NCBI GenBank assembly: GCA_000697665.1
Contig: KL197734.1
Span: 22,290-84,837 of the forward strand
From: Jaapia argillacea MUCL 33604
Taxonomy: Eukaryota > Basidiomycota > Agaricomycetes > Jaapiales > Jaapiaceae
Length of the DNA stretch: 62,548 nt
Reading direction: 5' to 3'
The notes beneath the pieces were generated by a model. The model saw only the letters and a program-made list of their open reading frames with translations, had not been told where the DNA came from and searched no databases. This document shows, in pieces, positions 1-19,980 of this stretch. The translations under genes and the position numbers were made by a program. The stretch's first letter is position 1; each line of letters opens with the position of its first letter.

Positions 1-1300
1 AACGGCGTCGGCGTATGAATAGGCTGGGTCGCGAAGGTAACTGCAACGGTATTTGCTGGTATAAATTTTGGTGGTCATATACTGGATGTCGAAACTAGTC
101 TCGAGCGTCTTGACGTGGTATAGGTCGGTGTCGACGTCGGATACTCCTGCGCTGCCGTATGCAAGCAACAAGGGCGGTTGGTAACGAGAAAGTCTTGAGC
201 TAATGTCAGCAACAAACAACAACCAGGGATGTGACTGGCAGCAGCGCTGGATGATGAGTGCGAGTAGCGATCAAGGAGTAATGAGGTCGACCGATGACAC
301 ACAAGAGTGGCTGGTTTGGAATAGACCAGCTCAAGACTGGGGTTTGCATTAAGATGGTACAAGCTTATATACTACATGGCTAGCTAAGAATAGTCCGATG
401 GTGCAATAAGGCGTCATACCGAGATCTTAACGCTACTGGTTAGAATACTAACGAATGTTCTACGTGTCAGGTGATCGAAAGTAAAAAGAACGTGACATCG
501 TGTCTCGACGAATCTTAATTAACATGGGGTGTGTGGGCGACCCGCTCTAATCTACAAATTCGAGGACTTATCGGTGTGGTAGGTGGTGTCAAAGACCAAT
601 ATTTCACCTCATGCTTAATATAAGAGACACGCCCGTGAAGCACGATAGCGTACATGCTTGACTGGTCGTGAATCATGCCTCATGTCCCGTCGGAGCACCA
701 TCGTCTGTTGATCGCAGGGTTCAATCATAGCAACGGGTCACTTGAACGGATGACAACACATTATTTAACGATTTGCCGACGCGCTCGGGTTCGAAGGAGC
801 TTGGAAAGACGTACGAAGTATGGTGTCGAATCGTTGTTCCTTCGTAAGTGCCCCCCTTTAACGCCAAGGACGGAATCGGATCCATATAGACCTCCAACGA
901 CAGGTGACACAGGGATGATCGACAAGTACATGAATCCCTCAAGATCCGTCCTACAGCCTCGAGGCACATTGCAAAGCCAATCGAAAACATGCTAGTTCAC
1001 AGCGCCTGGGACACTACGGAATGTGAATAAATTGAACGGCCTAGTATTTGTGCACTCCGAGTGTGGGGGCGAAGAAAGACCCACAACGACGGGCTGAAAT
1101 ATCTGGCAATGTTGCTGACGTCCTTGAGCAAGTCTGATTGGTGGGAGAAGCGAAACGCATCCGTGGGCGTCGCGGTCGAACGAACGCTAAATTCTCATCG
1201 CAGGACCTTGTCCAATTGTGGTCATGATCGAGTTCCCCAGATTCTGTAAATATGTTTCCGGCAATCCTATTTCATCATAACCGTACACATGACAGTCTAC
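1..1300. other. intergenic region, no gene recognised
   Basis: Reading frames here are short, overlap on both strands and show no recognisable family, intron pattern or codon bias. I see no gene up to the P450 promoter. Confidence 0.5.
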
Positions 1301-1308
1301 TATATAAG
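1301..1308 (+). promoter_or_regulatory. TATA box of the P450 gene
   Basis: TATATAAG lies 45 nt upstream of the chosen ATG at 1353 and is followed by a pyrimidine-rich leader. The spacing suits transcription starting around 1330 and supports the ATG in the strong context ccaccATGG. Confidence 0.5.
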
Positions 1309-1352
1309 CACCCACCTCGTTGCTCTTCAAGCTCCTTCCAACCCCCTCCACC

Positions 1353-3373
1353 ATGGCCATCGTGGAACTCATCCGACAGGCCGATTGGGTCCAGTTGGCC
1401 CTCCTCCTCCCCGTCGTCGTCGCGCTCGCTCATGTCGTACCCTACTTACTCGACCCACACGGCATCCGTTCATACCCTGGTCCTTGGCTAGCTAAGTTCT
1501 CCGACTTTTGGTTGGGACGGGTAGCTGCACAAGGACACCGTTCGGAGGTTGTCCATGAGATGCACAAGAAATACGGTGGGTCACTCATCATGTTAATGAA
1601 TTGCGTTACCCATCCTTTGGCATTTCGCAGGCACCTTTGTCCGCCTCGCTCCCAATCACCTATCTATCTCCGACCCTGACGCCCTCCAAGTCGTTTACGC
1701 CCACGGAAATGGTTCCCTCAAGTCTGATTTCTACGATGCGTAAGTCCCCTTTCCTGCCCACAATGAAAGTAAATCCCAACCTTTGCATTGGCTGAATAGG
1801 TTCGTCTCCATCCACCGTGGCCTCTTCAACACCCGGGACAGAGCACAACATACCAGGAAACGAAAAATCGTGTCTCACATCTTCTCTCAGAAGAATGTAC
1901 TCGATTTCGAGCCTCATGTTCGGCTTTATGTTGGTCAACTCATCCAAGTATGGGATCGTCTCTACGACAAGGCCCTCAAAGGTCAATCTGGGAATGAAGG
2001 TGATGGTTGGACAGGAAAGGATGGTCGTCTGTGGCTCGACGCTCTCCCTTGTGAGTCTAACTCTACCACCTGCCCCCTCGTGATGTCTTCTAATCTTGAA
2101 TGCGGATCATAGGGTATAACTACCTCGCCTTCGACATCATCGGTAAGTCTTCATCTTCTGCTCCAACAAATACCTTCTAAACCCATACCTTCCCAGGTGA
2201 CCTCGCATTCGGCTCTCCATTTGGCATGATAGCAGCAGGCAAAGATTCCGCCGCCGTGGCCCTCTCCACCAAAGATGCAATGCAATCCTACGGCAAAACA
2301 GACTCACTCCAAACCCTCCACCTCCCCGCAGTCCAAATCCTAAACGACCGTGGCGAATACTCCGCCTCAATGGGAGTCCTACCCCCATGGCTCCGTCCAT
2401 ACATTCAAAAATTCCATCCGTGGTATAGGAATGGGAGTAAAGCCGTGAAGAGTTTGGCGGGGTTGGCTGTGGCTGCTGTTGCGAAGAGGTTGAATAATCC
2501 GACTGAGAGGGTTGATTTGCTTAGTCGGTTGCAGGCGGGGAGGGATGAAGAGGGGAAACCGATGGGGAGGGAGGAGTTGACTGCTGAGGCGCTTACTCAA
2601 CTTATTGCTGGGTCCGATACGACGTCCAAGTAAGTTTTCTTCCCCATCTGATTGCACCTTCATCGTGAGTTGTATGCTGATACGTCGGCGTTTAGTTCAT
2701 CGTGCGCGATCACGTATCACCTCGCAGCGAACCCCGCCGTCCAAGCCAAACTCCAAAAAGAACTAGACGAAGCATTAGGAACCGACGACGACCCAGTCTC
2801 CTCCTTCGACCAAGTAAAACGTCTAACCTACTTAGAAGCAGTCATAAACGAAGTCCTTCGGATCCACTCGACGTCCGGTATCGGTCTTCCACGAGTCGTT
2901 CCAGAGGGTGGTATGACGGTTTTGGGAAAGACGTTCCCGGAGGGGACGGTGTTGAGCGTTCCGTCGTATACGATTCATAGGGATGTTCGAGTTTGGGGGG
3001 ATGATCCAGAGGTGTTTAGGCCTGAGAGGTGGCTTGAGGGGGATCAGGGGGAGATGCAGAAGACTTTTAATCCGTTTTCTTTTGGACCTCGGTGAGTACT
3101 TCGTTGGTCTTGGTTGGTGTGATGTTGACTGTGGGGGTTATAGGGCTTGTGTGGGCAAGAACTTGGCGAATATGGAGTTGTTGGTTATCATTTCGTCCAT
3201 CCTTCGGCATTATGATTTCGTCTTGCGGGAGCCTGGTAAAGAGGTACGTCGTGTTCTTTCTTACTCGGTTTGGGCTTGGCGTTGACGGATGCGGTTTGTA
3301 GCTCGAGACTGCTGAAGGCTTCTTAAGGAAGCCGTTGAGGTGTATGGTCGGTCTCAAACGGAGGAACGTTTGA
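1353..3373 (+). CDS. cytochrome P450, CYP53-type benzoate 4-monooxygenase
   Basis: Haem monooxygenase predicted to para-hydroxylate benzoate and related aromatic acids in the ER membrane, using a cytochrome P450 reductase. Eight exons (1353-1575, 1631-1739, 1800-2050, 2113-2142, 2197-2629, 2696-3091, 3144-3243, 3302-3373) total 1614 nt, giving 537 aa with frame kept at every junction. The N-terminus has a hydrophobic anchor (VQLALLLPVVVALAHVV) and then the PGPW proline hinge. The I-helix oxygen-binding motif is AGSDTTS, the K-helix ExxR is EVLR, the PERW motif follows, and the haem-cysteine loop is FSFGPRACVG, split by the intron at 3092-3143. Length and all landmarks are complete. CYP53 is assigned from overall resemblance (HGIRSYPGPWLAKFSDFWLG, EVVHEMHKKYG). 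Basidiomycetes use this family to detoxify plant-derived benzoates. The substrate is inferred; the P450 class is certain. Confidence 0.9.
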
Positions 3374-3738
3374 GGGTGGGGGTAGGTGACAATGTACGTT
3401 ACTCAATCTTGTACGCACACGACCCTGGACCTGGATGAACGCTCTCGATTTTGTTTGTATAGTAGTCAAAATTTTACCATTCCGTATTGCGTTATCATTC
3501 CATATAGTGCTGCCCATTCCATAAAAGCGTTCGGAGTGGACAGGACAGAAAGAGTATGGAATGTATCGCGAGATATGATTGGCCAGCCTAAAATACATAG
3601 GGTTAACTTCGTCGATCGTTCTATCTTTTGCCCATTATAAGCAAACGCTCCCATGACCCCCATCTCCTCCAAACGACTCTTCCCCCCTCCCTCCGCCGAA
3701 CACCACATAGCAGCGGAATGCTCATAGCTTGACGCATT
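3374..3738. other. intergenic spacer
   Basis: This is the 3' side of the P450 gene and the promoter side of the next gene. No gene or repeat is seen. Confidence 0.5.
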
Positions 3739-4561
3739 ATGGCTTTAGGACCTTATTACAATAGTTCATCCATCTCCGCCACTCCCACCTCTTCTACCTC
3801 ATCCAGCGCTCCACCAACCGATAACAGCGGTAACAGCAGCAGCAATGGAACCAACGGTTTCTTCGACAGCGCAGCCTCACCCCCTCTCATCCTAGCATTC
3901 TTGGCTATCGGGTTATTCGCTATCGCGACAATGGGAGTGGTAGGCTGGAGACGATTGAATTTGGGACGAGGGTTGATCTTGACGCCCTTTGGGGTAGAAA
4001 TCGTGAGACCGCATGCTGCGATGGAGATGAGACAAGCTGGAGTTGAGTTGGGTGAGAAACCGGGGTTGTGGGATCTTTGGACTTTGGGTGGTAAGGGGAG
4101 GTGGGACCTTGCTTTGGTGAGTTCTGATTTATCGCAAACACTCGCTGCTTGGTTTGTGTGTTAATGGGTTTTGTTACTTTTGGTCCGTCTTGTAGCCCAT
4201 TGGCGCTATGGTTATGCCGTTACATGTAGGCGACGAGAATGGTCAGCACGGTCATTCGAGTGCCACCCCTTCATCTTCATCTCGACATCTCCTTCAATTC
4301 CGACGACACCATCGACAAACCCCTATTCCGCACCCCGACGTCAACGCAAATGACCCCAACGTCATGCACTCACGTTTACAAGTGGCCATAGCCATAGCCA
4401 TGCCATCACCACGAACTCGACACCAGCCTTCTCCCTCGGAGGATACTACGACAACTGGGAGCTCGGCGGAAACAAGGAGTTCGAATGAAGAAGAGAGTTT
4501 GGAGTATTGTATTGGATTGTATCAAGTACCCTGGCATGAACGATTAGATGGCTCTTGTTGA
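3739..4561 (+). CDS. small single-pass membrane protein, unknown function
   Basis: Two exons (3739-4116 and 4196-4561) join in phase 0 across a canonical intron (gtgagt to tgtag), giving 247 aa. Residues 1-45 are rich in Ser, Thr, Asn and Pro, like an O-glycosylated extracellular stalk. Residues about 48-70 (PPLILAFLAIGLFAIATMGVVGW) form one transmembrane helix followed by basic RRLNLGR, which predicts an outside-to-inside topology. The cytoplasmic part is His- and Ser-rich with low-complexity stretches. Many basidiomycete genomes encode such Ser/Thr-stalk single-pass proteins near other genes, but I recognise no named family. No N-terminal cleavable signal is visible. The gene is real by intron and composition; its function is open. 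Confidence 0.65.
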
Positions 4562-4701
4562 TCTTTATGCTGTTCGGGACTGTAGCGTTTGGTGGACGTA
4601 TCATCATTGTAATTTCTTGTCGATGAAAACACAGAAGGAGACTCAGAATCTATATTTCGTGTTCTTTATCACGAATGGTACATGAATATCAGAAGAGGCC
4701 T

Positions 4702-11851
<7,150 letters not shown>

Positions 11852-12150
11852 CAGTTCGCTTGCTTAGAATGTATGCCCCCAAACAAATGCGAGGAGGTCT
11901 TTTGACCAAAATTTGAGAACGGAACCGAGAGACAAGTCAGTAAACAAGTCAGAGATAGCTTAGGCAAGAATACCTTGCGACCACATGGGTGCATGGGCGC
12001 GGATTATTAACGGCGGAATTGGTGACGGCATGCGTCGTGACAGCTTCGTGTGACAAGCGCGTGTCGTAACGGTCACCAATATTTCCTCCCTATCAGACGC
12101 GTCCACCTCCTACATAACCACTCTCCGTTTTCTGGAAACCCTTGCCTATC
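11852..12150. promoter_or_regulatory. divergent promoter between ABCC gene and primase
   Basis: Only 299 bp separate the two start codons, so transcription is divergent from shared upstream DNA. The segment from about 12000 to 12110, rich in GTGACG, CGTGTC and AACGGTCAC motifs, recurs in altered form at about 19885-19960 upstream of the primase pseudogene. The duplication therefore took the promoter along. Confidence 0.5.
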
Positions 12151-13653
12151 ATGTCCACAGAGGAAGTCGAAGGGGTTACCCCCGAAGTTATGCTTGCTTT
12201 CTATCGACGTCTCTACCCTTTCAAATCAATTGTAAACTGGATAAACCACGAGCATACACCCACGAAGCTCTTCACTCACCGCGAATTTGCTCTTACACTC
12301 GAGCGCGATGTCTATCTCAGATACCAATGTTTTGAAACCGTCGAAGAATTCAAGAAGAAAGTCTGCTCGTTGAACCCAACGAGATTCGAGATCGGTCCCG
12401 TTTACTCGGTGAAGGTGATTATATGCACTTCATTTGATGAGTGTAAGGCTAATTTTGCGAGTGAGCCAGCCCAAAGACAAGAAGAGCGCCAGGCAGCAAG
12501 CGTTCACTCCCTTACAACGCGAACTAGTGTTTGATATTGATATGACCGACTACGACACCGTCCGTACATGTTGCAAGGAAGCCGGGATCTGCAAACGATG
12601 CTGGGCATTCATCGCAGCAGCAGTTCGAGTACTCGACTCCTCCATTCGCGACCAGTTCGGCTACAAGCATCTCTTGTGGGTATATTCCGGTCGACGTGGT
12701 ATTCACTTATGGATATCAGACAAAGAAGCCATGGAGCTGACGGATGAGCAACGGAAGGCTATCGTTGGTTGGATAGCAGTGATTCAGGGAGGGAAAGACA
12801 TGCACAAGAAGGTGAATGTTCGGCAGGGCACGAAACCGCTACCCCCTTCGCTGCAGTAAGCGTCTTTACCTCCCGTTGTCCACCATTCTAACTAACCATT
12901 GGCAGAATGGCGCTAGAGCCCCTCGTACCCTGCTTCGGGGATCTGATTCTTGCCGACCAAGATTGCTTCAAGAGCGACGACGGTTGGGAAGACCTTCTCC
13001 ACCTCATCCCCGACAAAAACATCGCCGAGATCCTTCGAAGGAAATGGAACAAAGACGATGGTCGCTCGTCAGAAGACAAATGGGACGACCTCAAGTCCGA
13101 AATTAAGAAGACCGACAAAGGTTCGCCGACCCGCGTAAGCCTTCTGAGTCGCTCAATGCTTTTGCTGGATCCTGAGGTCTATGCCCGTGTACAGGTCAGC
13201 CTCCAGGCAGCGATGGAAGACATCATCTTACAATACACGTACCCTCGAATCGACGCCGAAGTCTCGAAACACCGCAACCATTTACTCAAGGCACCCTTCT
13301 GCGTCCACCCCAAAACCGGACGAGTCTGCGTTCCGGTTGACCCCCAACTAATAGACGATTTCGATCCGGAGAAAGTACCCACAGTGGGCCAACTTTTGAA
13401 AGAGCTGGATAAAGTCGTTACTACGCAAGATATGGAGGGTGCTGAGCATCATTCCGGTGCGTTCCTTCTCACTTGGAGCGATCATGCCAGGACTCACCAA
13501 CTGCCTCGACCTGGTCTAGATTGGGAAAAGACGTCGTTGAAGCCGCATGTAGATATGTTGGATAGACATGCTATGGCACTCATGGACCAAGTGAGGCGGT
13601 CCAAACGTGCTGCAGGTTGGTTTTGTACTATTCCCCCTCCCAGCGGATCTTAG
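12151..13653 (+). CDS. PRI1: DNA primase small (catalytic) subunit
   Basis: Catalytic subunit of the nuclear primase-polymerase alpha complex that makes RNA primers. ATG 12151 starts exon 1 (to 12414). Exon 2 begins at 12470 with PKDKKSARQQ and ends near 12857; its last codon is completed by the A before ATGGCG near 12906. A further intron near 13458-13520 removes an in-frame stretch and restores DWEKTSLKP. The catalytic carboxylates sit in VFDIDMTDYD, followed by the zinc-ligand segment RTCCKEAGICKRCW and the primase signature YSGRRGIHLWISDKEA. Order and spacing match eukaryotic PRIM1. The C-terminus is uncertain: the stop at 13653 assumes no further splice, but an intron after KRAA could join sequence near 13678. 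It is intact over the diagnostic region, unlike the copy at 19981. Confidence 0.88.
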
Positions 13654-15097
13654 CTCACGTTGTTCTGCATTATTAGACCTCAGCTGGTGACTTGTTGACT
13701 GGGATCGAAGAATTATGCTTCTGTGTACCGATACGCCCATTTTCCAGTCGGAAACATTTGTACACGCAACGTTTGGAGTACCATGCCTTGGAATCCTTTC
13801 ATCTGTGTAGGACGTGTACAAGCAATCCACTCTCCCGAGGTGAAAAAATCGAGCTCCTCTCAGAGGCGTGAGATTGGTTGGACTCTTCGTCCATCTCCTC
13901 ACGGTGATCTCGAGACGAGATCCGGACGCCTATTTGGAGGGTTGAGAGTAAGACCATAAGTACCGAGACACCAGCGAGAGTGGAGGGAAAACGTACCTCA
14001 GTTTTCTGTGTCATCGACCAATATCACTAGTGTATCCACTTGACCTCTTCGTTTCTCTTTCCTTCCCGAGTACGGAATACGTTTCCCAGACTCATCGTCG
14101 TCTTCATCTTCAATCCAGACTCCAACAGACGAGGCCACAGACCAATCAAAACCCAACAATCATTGCCGCTTTATCTCTTCTGCTTTCAAGTCTCAACACA
14201 CCCTGACAACCCATAATCATCGCTGCTAGTGGGGATTGGCATATTGATGCAGGGATGCGCGACCGCAGAATACTGGTTGACCTCGGGATCAGGATGTGGG
14301 TTGGGGCAGAAGAAGATCGAGAAATGAGGATGTTGGGCCTGAATCGAAGACTGAATATACAGTATGTTACCCGTGTCGGGCTGGAGGCCGCTGTGCACTA
14401 ATTCACCCACCTCACGGTCGAAAGCTAATCGCTTCCCGTCCCCGGCCCCTTGCATTCGTAGGATTCAAGAGCGCAAAGCCGCTGCTAGCAGCCGCCGTCG
14501 TGGCCACGAGGCGAACAACTCCCGAGCTATGCTACAAGTGGATTCATAGACACCAGTGCAGGAGGTACGTCTACGGTCTATCTATATTCCATGGTTTGAG
14601 AAGCCTCGTTCTCAGTCAGCTCGCCATTCTTGCCCATTCTTGTAATCTTCCAGGCGCCCAAGTTCCAAATACTGTTCTTGTCACATCGCCGTATCGCCGT
14701 ATCACCGCATGTTATCGAGTTCTACAAGTATTCTTACACCCGTGAAACCGATATTTCCGCTGAAGACCACCGTGTCGTTGGCTATGTATTGGTTAGCCCA
14801 CAGATATCATTATTTTGGAATCTCGAAATGTGTATAGGCTGGCGTTGTGTCTTCCCCGCCCATGATCGACAACAAGCGCCAGCGTCCTTCTGCGGCATAC
14901 TCCTAGTTCCTCCGCAGATCTCGCGATAATCATGTCCTATCATGGGCAAGATTCATGCCTTCCTGCAGTGCACTCCTGCGACATGAAGAGAACGTGTTTG
15001 ATTGGTGCCTTTGTAGCTGTTTGGAACCGGCATATTTGAAGTTAGGGAAACGTGTAAGTCGTCGCTCCGAGTCCTCCATCTCTCAAACCTGTAAGAT
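13654..15097. other. intergenic region with primase 3' homology and a repeat fragment
   Basis: About 13670-13830 is matched by 22820-22960 downstream of the primase pseudogene, so it belongs to the duplicated primase unit, either as a last exon or as 3' flank. About 14170-14480 is a fragment of the degenerate minus-strand segment repeated at 18.3-19.9 kb and 25.4-27.7 kb. The remainder shows nothing recognisable. Confidence 0.5.
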
Positions 15098-17181
15098 ATG
15101 TCCCTCCCTTCCCAAAATTCTACAAGCCTAGCCGTTCAAGAACCCCCGAACGATGCTCCCCTTCAGTCGACCACAAGCCAAATCTTTGAGGATTGTGATA
15201 GGTAATCCTCTTCGTTCCTTGATCCCTTGCCTATTGCTCAATCGTGCTTCAGATTCCGCGTCCTTCTCGTTGGCAGGGTAACTTTTCATGCTTCATCGCT
15301 CGAACCCACCGTTCACCCCCAGAATAGTCTGGAGTGGGAAAGTCGTCTCTTATCAACGCCATCTTCGATGTCGATGATGCGGTAATTCTTCCGCGGCTAT
15401 GAACCCACACTCGCTAATCCTTAGGGCGTCCAGTCTGTTCAACACTACGCAGCGGGAGAAGCCTCAATCGATGAAGAAATAACATCCCCCCAGAATCCAA
15501 GATTTGTTTTACATGACTCTCAAGGGTACCAGCCCGGGGACGTCAAAAACTTCGAGACACTCAAGAGGTTTGTTGCGGAACGCAAAAAAATGCCGGACAA
15601 GAAGGATAGGATCCATGCCATCTGGTGCGTGTCGCCACCCTTCAACCTCGAGTACCATTGACAGGCGTGATACCAGGCTGTGCATAGCAACCCCTTTTGC
15701 TGGATCGCGAGTATTGGAGACTGGAGATGAGAAGATCTTTGACTTAGATCTTGGAAAAGGTAGGCCCCTTCATTAACATGCATCCAGCAACCTACCAAAC
15801 TCGTTATAGTTCCCGTCGTCGTTGTTTTTACAAAGTACGATGTGCTCGTGGCGAAGCATCGCCAGAAGCTCTGTCAAGATAAGGTGGATCATGCAGAGAT
15901 TGACGAAAAATGTGGAGAATTGGCGAGAGAAGAATTCGACAAGACCTGTATCTGTCCGTTACAACTGAAAACGAGAAACCGCTTGGTCTTTCATGTCCCC
16001 CTATCCAGTGCGTCGGATCGTTGCAACAATCTCTGCTCGTGTTGACTTTGTGTTACCCATAGCGAAGCGAGGATATGAAGATTCGCTTCTTACTCTTGTG
16101 AAACTCACACAGGACCATATGGGAGGCTCGACACTCGACAAACATCCGAAACACTCACTTCCCGGCTTCCTTTCTTGGCGGCGTGCTGCGACCCCTGAGC
16201 CCTCGTCGAACAACAAAGTAGAATTTTCCGATTCTGTTGCCCTCGTCTTCGGCGTGGCGCAGCGAGTAGATCCAAATCTCAAAATCCATAATTCCATAAT
16301 GTGAGTGGAGTTTCATCTGGATGGGAACCGTCCATCTGACGATGTTTCGGTTGTTAGCGTTGGCCAAAAGAGTGCGCCCTTCATTTTAGTGACATAGGCC
16401 GATGGACTTATCATTCTCTCGCTCCAGAGTACTGGAGCGGTATAGCGACGGGCGCTCATTTTTTTGGTAGGCGTCTAGCGGGTTGTCTGACTGTACTTCG
16501 CGATGACATTGTGAAGATCTGGAACATTCGCGGTCTGGAGGGGGTGCGTATCGTTGACGTATTCCGAGTGGTCTTAGATCTACTGACACCCCAAAACAAG
16601 TTTTTGCTCGGTCCGGAATTCAAAGCCGAGATTTCCAAGGTCGTGGAGGAATTGAGCGATAAAAACGCTACTACTGTAAATCCAATTGCGCAAGCAGGAG
16701 TAGTGGTCGGTCTGGTGGCCAGTGTTGCGCATCCCGCTGCTCCCATCACTGTGCCCATCGCTGCTGGAGTGTTGCTGGCTGCCTGGGCGTACAACTGCTA
16801 CACAAAAACGTGAGGATCGAATTCTCTTTGTTAGCATTATGCTGATCTTTTTCCAGGCCAGGCACCGTGCGATGCCTCATGGCGTACATTGTCGGCCTAA
16901 TAGTCATCATGCAACAGGTCTTCGACCTTCCGCAAAACCCTAACGACGATGCGCCGTCACACGACTCGGCACTGGAGATCGTCTCAAAGTACCACCAATC
17001 GCAGAAGCGACGGACCATTCACACCGCTATTAGGACCTTCGTTGATGACAAGAATATATGGGAATACGCTAAGAAGGATATCGTTTTCGAGCGAATCGTC
17101 TCCTTGATCAAGGAACATTGTCCGAGCTCCAGTGAGAATGGAGAACCTTTGGCGGCGCCTCCTGAAGTCGAGAGTGCTTGA
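15098..17181 (+). CDS. basidiomycete G-domain (P-loop GTPase-like) protein with membrane tail
   Basis: Ten exons (15098-15201, 15253-15277, 15328-15381, 15425-15624, 15665-15759, 15810-16007, 16063-16300, 16358-16371, 16428-16809, 16857-17181) sum to 1635 nt, 544 aa, with no frame conflict. The P-loop is GRSGVGKSS, split by the intron at 15278-15327. G3-like HDSQGYQPGD and G4-like FTKYD follow, so this is a GTP-binding fold of the kind expanded in Agaricomycetes. The C-terminal half carries YWSGIATG, DDIVKIWN and a small-residue hydrophobic segment (AAPITVPIAAGVLLAAW) that may insert in or associate with membrane. Exon 8 is only 14 nt, so this family already tolerates very small exons. Function is unknown; immune-like or signalling roles are often guessed but not shown here. 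Confidence 0.85.
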
Positions 17182-17979
17182 GGTGTAGAATTTGCTTCAT
17201 CCGTGTACCATGTATATTTTATCCAATCTTCTGAATTATCACCCCTGCACCGTCAGAGGGGGCAACTCAACTACTCAGATTGATGCCTGTGGTGTGTTGG
17301 TTTCAACACAGCGAATCGTAGAACTTGGCAACAGCGTTATAATACAAGACGTCCAGAATATATCTGAGGCCCCGTGGCAAAGGAAGTAAAAGGAGGAGAT
17401 AGGCCGAGGCACAGATGGGTGTAAACTTCTAGATAGCAGTGCAACGACGGAATGACGAGGCTGAACTCAGGTCACAGACCAGGATTTCGCTGATGCAACT
17501 GGAGAGAACCTGGTCAATATGTCCCGGCAAGAACAACGGCACTTGGAGTTCAACACACCTCAGTATCGGACCACCTTCAAAAAATCTAACTTCGTCCTCC
17601 TTAACTTCGAACACGCATCGCCGGTATTCTTAATCAACTTCTGTCATGACCCTGTATAGTTCAGACTCCAAGTACCTGAGTTACCTCCAGGAGCAGTGTT
17701 CAGCAAATGTCAGAGCTCTTTGCGAATGACGCGTCAGGTGTCACAACGAAGCCTTCGAAATGGGAGCCCTGGGTGGAAAGATGAGACATTTGTCCGTCGA
17801 GAGTTTGGACCTTCAACGCTCGATCGACGAGTGTCTGCTTAAACGCAGCTATCTACACCACAAAGCCAGGGTTAGCAAACGATTCCAAGTGTAAGTAGGA
17901 GAAAGCGTGAGACAAACCTCGTCCTGGAGCTCCTTCCCCTTGTCACTCTCCTTCGATGCAGGCACGAGACTACTCAGAT
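17182..17979. other. intergenic region
   Basis: A few 60-aa frames on both strands with no recognisable family. It may hold exons of the degenerate minus-strand gene that follows, but I cannot support a model. Confidence 0.35.
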
Positions 17980-19880
17980 ACAATCAGCTCCACACTCCAG
18001 CTGGACCCAAGTATGTCTGCATCCTGACCAAGATCATCAAATCCGTATCCTCACCAACACGGTCGCCGATGATGTACCTGGAACCAGCAGGGGCGGGTGT
18101 GGGTTGTTTACTGAACGTCGAAATCAATGAATCTAATCGGGTTCGTGTGAGACCAAGGACTGCGACGGGGTGATGCTCGGGTTTCAATCCCGAACCTCGG
18201 GTTGGGGACAGAGTGGACGATCGAGAGGGGTGGGTTATGAGAACATTCGGGGGGACGAGGTGCGAGGGTGAGCTTATGTCTCCGGCCCTGGGAAGTCAAG
18301 AATAAGTAATAGCAAACGTGGGGTGAGTCGAAGGGAAAGAACCCACAAACTAGGCTCGGGACTAGTCAACCGGGTCGTGATCCCAATTTCACCTTGCTTT
18401 TCGCCATTCACCCTACCCTCATCGCCGCCCATCCTCGAGTTAACACCGTTCATGCCATTCCTTACGGCTTCGATCTACCGAGCCTGAACCTCAACATCTC
18501 CTGGGAGAAGTTGAGTGAACACCAAACTCATTCCTTCTTTGCTTTGGCCCTCTTGCAAACTAAAATCAAGTCGAATAACCGTCAGGTTCTTGAATCAAGG
18601 GTCCGTTACGGCGTGATAGCGCACACCCCGACAGACGCTCGCCAACCGTGAACTGCGTGTTCCGTCTGCCCTGTGGATCTGAGACTGTCCCCACGACACC
18701 TGCACGGATTGCATGCGCAATTCAGTTGATAATTTCGTGCCAATTAAGATGAGCGGTACATACGTACGTCGGAGGTTTGCGATATATGCGACCAAAATTG
18801 GCAGGTTTAGGAATGACACCGTTTTGATCGCAACTCTGAACTCTGAATTGTTGGTCCGTGCATTTGGATCTCATCATTCTACAATGGCGATCCATCTCCC
18901 ATTCTGTGTGAAGATCTCCACGCCGCCAACAATTCTTCAAGGTGAGACAGCTTTCCAGCCCATACGTAGTCCCTGCGATGTGTTCGTTGATCTCGGGACG
19001 TGCCAAGTGTCGAGCCGAATCCCCTATTCCTATTTGCTCTGGCCTAACAGATTAAACAGGACTCTAACAACAGAACACAGTGTAAGAGTTCTGCAAGACA
19101 CAACCACGAAACATACCTTGAGCCTCAGCCGGCGGATCCGCTCAATTCGAATCGTCACTCTTCATCCACCGTATGGGTGGGATGACATACGTCTCTTAAG
19201 ACAGTGGGCTCGCTGGCAGCCCATAGCAATCCCAGCAAGCGGAGCTTGGCATGTGATCCGGGAAGGAAAGGCCTCGACGGGTGCTGCTAGATTGAACGGA
19301 ACGATGAGCTGAGTAACGGATCGAGACCAAATCGCAGAATTGAAAATGAGGGCGGGAGATTCGATGACTTAAATACGTGTGAGTTATGTCAGGCGAACGA
19401 CTGAGGAGGTAGATGAACGGTAACCCACCCACCTCGCGGTCGATAGATCCCGCTCTAGCCTCTCTTACACCTCTCTGGACGGTGGCGATACGCTCCCGTG
19501 GCTCGTTATGGCTCATTATACCCTGTTACTTCGTGCAAGTGAGCATGGAAGGGGAGGGTGAGTGGATAGCACCTGAGTCGAATATGAACATACAGAAACA
19601 CTGAATAAATTCTTCGAGGGATCTCTGGGCAGTATCCAATGCTAATCCCTTACTGAGAAACTCTCCCCGATTCTTGGAGCTGCTGGGTTCATGAGTGCGC
19701 GGCATGGTACTAGGTAGAGGTTTGACGTTGTCGTGGAAAGTTATTGGATCGATTCTCACCCTGTAGCAGGTGTGGTCTGGTGCGATGGTAAATGTAATAC
19801 TCTTCAAGTCACCGGGTATTCATCGAGTAGGTAGAACGTCGTTAAATCATTAGGGCCGAATCAGAGCGAAAGAGGCTCAC
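17980..19880 (-). repeat. segmental duplication copy A, degenerate minus-strand gene
   Basis: Long patches are recognisably the same as in copy B (about 25430-27700), in the same order: a block near 18060-18360 matching 25480-25700, a block near 18810-19010 matching 26610-26830, a block near 19220-19260 matching 27010-27050, and a block near 19430-19640 matching 27225-27460. The best-looking coding remnant reads on the minus strand around 19526-19807 (EFLSKGLALDTAQRSLEEF). Stops and frame breaks suggest decayed gene copies. I do not recognise the family. Confidence 0.5.
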
Positions 19881-19980
19881 GAGATTCTGGTGCTGTGATG
19901 ACAGACGCGTGTCATAACAGTCACGTCGTTGTGACTTCGACGAGCATGATCACAGCTTGAGCTCCTGGATTTTTCCCTCC

